In this document: one piece after another, positions 61,211 to 64,000 of the stretch
Numbering within the stretch: position 1 is the first letter of the stretch
Layout of the letters: each line of letters opens with the position of its first letter
Assembly (NCBI GenBank): GCA_002105175.1
Contig: MCGE01000030.1
Coordinates: 310,001-374,000 of the forward strand
DNA from: Absidia repens
Lineage: Eukaryota; Mucoromycota; Mucoromycetes; Mucorales; Cunninghamellaceae
DNA length: 64,000 bases
Direction: 5' to 3'
Notes under the pieces: model-generated
The model's database searches: none
What the model saw: the letters and a program-made list of their open reading frames with translations, nothing else
Told to the model about the DNA's origin: nothing
Program-made: the position numbers and the translations under genes

Positions 61211-64000
61211 CTAAGCTTCTTGCATCGTTTTTTCCATATCATTTGCCTCTATTTTTGACACAATATAATTGAGAGCCGATCCTGTTTTGAACCAATGAAT
61301 CTGATCTAAAATAAATAAAGAAAAGTTAATGTCACATACTCACGCATGTCCTTACTCATGTTTCGGTTGTTTCCTTTTACTAGTAGTACCTTGATCGAAT
61401 GAGTGGTTCAATTCCAAATCCAAAGTTGTGTTGGATGAGCTGAGTATTTGAAGCTTCAAAGGTTTTCCAGGTTCCAATGATTGTATGTTGAGACTAACGG
61501 ACGCATCTGAATCAATCTTATCGTAATCCGAAGGGTTGGAAAATTGTAATGGCAGAATACCTTGTTTTTTGAGATTCAATTCATGACTCGGTGCAAAAGA
61601 CTATAATAATAAACAAGCATCACAGTCCATTGACATATCACCATTCATTCATTTATATTACCTTTGCTATGATGGCCATACCATTCAAGTATCGTAATTC
61701 CATTGCACCATGTTCGCTTGCCGAACCTTCACCGTAGTTTTCTTCCGCTACCAGTACCCAAGGAATCCCGTGTTGCTTGTAATGCCTCGCCGTTTGAGGA
61801 ACACCATCGAAATCACCAGTCAAGCGATTCTTGATCCAGTTGCGCTTTCCATTCTTGGCATTGACAGCTCCAATGAGCAAATTGTTAGAGAGGTTGTCCA
61901 AATGTCCCCGATATTTGAGCCAATGTCCTGTCATGGAGATTTGTTCTGCTGAGCATTTGCCTTTGATCTTAAATAAAATCGGCATGTTCTGAAAGGTGGA
62001 GGAAGGAGCTGTGAAGGGGACGATGCGGGCTAGTCGAGTTGATTGGGGAAAAATCAATGTAACCGGGTCGATTTTTTTGTCGTTCACCGTGGTGGGGGCT
62101 TGGTAGAAGTGGTGTAAATCATCATTATCGGTCACAAATCCTTGCTTCGGGATACCGTCTTTGCTAATGTCTTGAGGTGGTTGGAATTTGAAGGGGATGC
62201 CATCCTTGCCGATAAGCGAGTCAGTCATAGGGTTGAACTGTAAACTGTTTGCAAATGCCAAGGCAGTCACTATCTACAAAGTGAAGTATATAAATAATAT
62301 AAAGCAATCAGTATTACTATTTATGATCCATCCTACTTGGTTCTTATTTTGTTAACTTACTTCCGGTGATGCGATAAAGTAGTCTTTGTTTGTTTTCCGA
62401 TCCATTCCGTGCGAGATACTGTCATTGTAAGAAGAGAGAATAGATTGAGACTCTCTTCCAGTGTGATGATGATGATGATGACGTTGTTGTTGCAATTTGT
62501 CGTCGCCGTCATATATGCCCAATTCTTCCACGATGTCGGATTCCAGAGCAGCATGTTGAGGGAGATCATGATTCCATGAGGAGATATATGGTCCACACGC
62601 ATTTGCAAGAAGAACCGCCCCGGCATCTTTGAATACCTTTGTCACACCGTCCCTGTCGAGCGTTGATCGAATTTGTGCTGAACCTGGGGTTACTGAAACG
62701 GATGTCTTGAACGATAGTCCTTTAGCCAACGCCTGTTGAGCAAGTGAAGCTGAGCGAACTAAATCTTGATAGGAAGAATTGCTGCATGATCCAATATGAG
62801 CCGCCTGAATTTGAGGAGACCATTGCTGTTGTTGCTGTTGATTCAATTTCCGTTTTGCAATCATATACTGCTTGAATTTCGATAGAGGTGTAGCAAAATC
62901 GGGTGTAAACGGTGCACAAACATGAGGTTCCAGGGTGGTCAGGTCTAGTTCGATCAAATGATTATACGTGGCATTTTCATCTGCTTGGAGAATATTTGAG
63001 CGTTGAGAGTGGGAAAGATTGGCAATGTCTTGTCTTGAAGTTGCACGTAAATACGCATCCATTTTTTCGGTATAAGGAAATACTGAGGACATGGCACCTA
63101 TCTGTAATGCATGAAAAATGACAACAAGTTAGAAACGGAATTCCATCCACTTCCGCAAAACTTCTGCTCTCCGTTTAATACTTACTTCGGTCCCCATGTT
63201 GCAGATAGTCGCCATCCCAGTACAAGATAAGGTGTTTGATCCAGAGCCCATGTATTCCACAATAGTGTTTTTTTCGAGACCTTTGTTTGATAAAACATCA
63301 CTTAATTTCAATATGACGTCTAAAAGACGTAACGATTAGTAACTGCTTTCGGTTGGAATGTTTCATATCAGCCCCTTCCCCGTCACCTTGTAATGCATTC
63401 ATTATTTACCTTTAGGGGTTGTCCAGTTGGATAAAGAACCTTTCAGATGAACACCGACAATTTGAGGAGATTCCATTTCCCAAGGCAAGCCCACCATAGC
63501 ATCCAAAGCTTCTGCACCACCAACAGCAAAGCAAAGCGAAGCAATACCGCCAGCATGTGCCATGTGACTATCAGTACCAATGATTAATGAGCCAGGATAA
63601 GCGTATTTTTCAAGTACCGTTTGATGAAGCATTCCACTTCCAGGACGCCAAAGACCTATATTATAAGCACCACACGCGGCAGCCAAGAAATCATCCACTT
63701 CATGATGAAGCAAGGACTGGGCACGACCAATACCAGCAAGGGGACGACGTTTTTGATTTTGAGCAGACGATTTCTTATAAAGAGGTTGGTGCTGGGTTTC
63801 TACTTGATGATCACAATGCACCGTAGTTGGAATGGCGACTTGAGAAAGCCCCGTGTTCATGAATTGAAGCAATACCATCGGAGCAGCTGTATCTTGGCAT
63901 GCAACCCGGTCAGGATTAACTAAAATAGAACCATTTTTTTCAGTAGTAGATGTGTGTTGTTGATGTCCAAATATAATCTTCTCGGTCAAGGTGAGAGGGC
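61211..64000 (-). CDS. Aconitase-family paralogue, degenerate active site (5' end outside window)
   Basis: Exons: 64000(partial)-63410, 63319-63186, 63101-62361, 62273-61662, 61600-61390, 61305-61211. All phases agree, and the C-terminal about 790 residues are intact. The order follows mitochondrial aconitase: [15 protein letters not shown]-like [110 protein letters not shown]. Aconitases need three cysteines to hold a [4Fe-4S] cluster. Here the first two are present, but the third (GPC in the family) is Tyr in GPYISSW (codon at about 62588). GEGSSREH has become GEGSASEH, losing the arginine that binds substrate. The family block SYNRNFTGRNDANP is replaced by [15 protein letters not shown], removing two more arginines. 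A hydrophilic Q5 insert is also present. The enzyme is therefore unlikely to act as an aconitase or homoaconitase. Confidence 0.88.

Noticed and set aside
1..64000. tRNA, rRNA, CRISPR or viral/transposase genes
   Set aside because: No B-box/acceptor-stem pattern, rRNA-like block, spaced direct repeats or transposase/integrase motif was recognised on either strand by eye.

Overview
The window is nuclear DNA of a fungus, most probably a Mucorales-type member of Mucoromycota. The sequence is AT-rich. Genes contain many short GT-AG introns (about 45-150 bp), with up to 18 exons per gene. Intergenic gaps are 0.3-4 kb, and long A/T homopolymers are frequent. Gene content is ordinary eukaryotic housekeeping; no rRNA, tRNA, CRISPR or prokaryotic operon was seen. 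The taxonomic placement is inference from style and family content. Exon models were built by matching splice sites to reading phase.

Layout. 0.6-2.6 kb (-): membrane-anchored alpha/beta hydrolase. 3.5-6.5 kb (-): large Q/S-rich protein with a possible MACPF-like N-terminus. 9.6-11.2 kb (-): COX15 heme A synthase, with its frame broken twice at homopolymers, sitting between two inverted copies of a dispersed repeat. 13.0-17.8 kb (-): 18-exon WDR6/Rtt10-type WD40 protein, divergent from choline/ethanolamine kinase (18.2-19.6 kb, +). 21.3-24.5 kb (-): UvrD/Srs2-type helicase. 25.0-26.1 kb: element with terminal inverted repeats containing another repeat copy. 26.3-27.9 kb (-): alpha-galactosidase-like enzyme. 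28.5-30.3 kb (-): cytochrome b2-type lactate dehydrogenase, divergent from a GRAM-TBC RabGAP (30.8-35.2 kb, +). 37.4-39.8 kb (-): Kcs1-type inositol polyphosphate kinase. 40.0-42.3 kb (-): PHAF1 homologue, divergent from a METTL18/Hpm1 methyltransferase (42.8-44.2 kb, +). 44.4-45.4 kb (-): four-TM protein. 46.0-47.3 kb (-): XPA/Rad14, divergent from GMP synthase (47.8-49.5 kb, +). 53.4-54.4 kb (-): areA/DUF1752-like protein. 55.1-55.7 kb (+): candidate small spliced gene. 58.6-59.6 kb (-): C2 plus chitin-binding protein. 61.2-64.0 kb (-): aconitase paralogue running off the window edge.

The genes do not form one pathway. Themes include membrane traffic and signalling (RabGAP, PHAF1, choline kinase, Kcs1), DNA repair (Srs2-like, XPA), mitochondrial or respiratory metabolism (COX15, cytochrome b2, aconitase-like) and modification of RNA or ribosomal proteins (WDR6, METTL18).

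The most interesting observations are: (i) an aconitase paralogue that has lost a [4Fe-4S] cysteine and at least one active-site arginine while staying intact over about 2.8 kb; (ii) a family of at least eight dispersed intergenic elements of 0.3-0.65 kb with a conserved core and a built-in polyadenylation signal; (iii) an inverted-repeat element of about 1.15 kb; (iv) an 85-codon spliced small gene with no recognised family; (v) recurrent single-base frame breaks pointing to homopolymer errors or recent decay.
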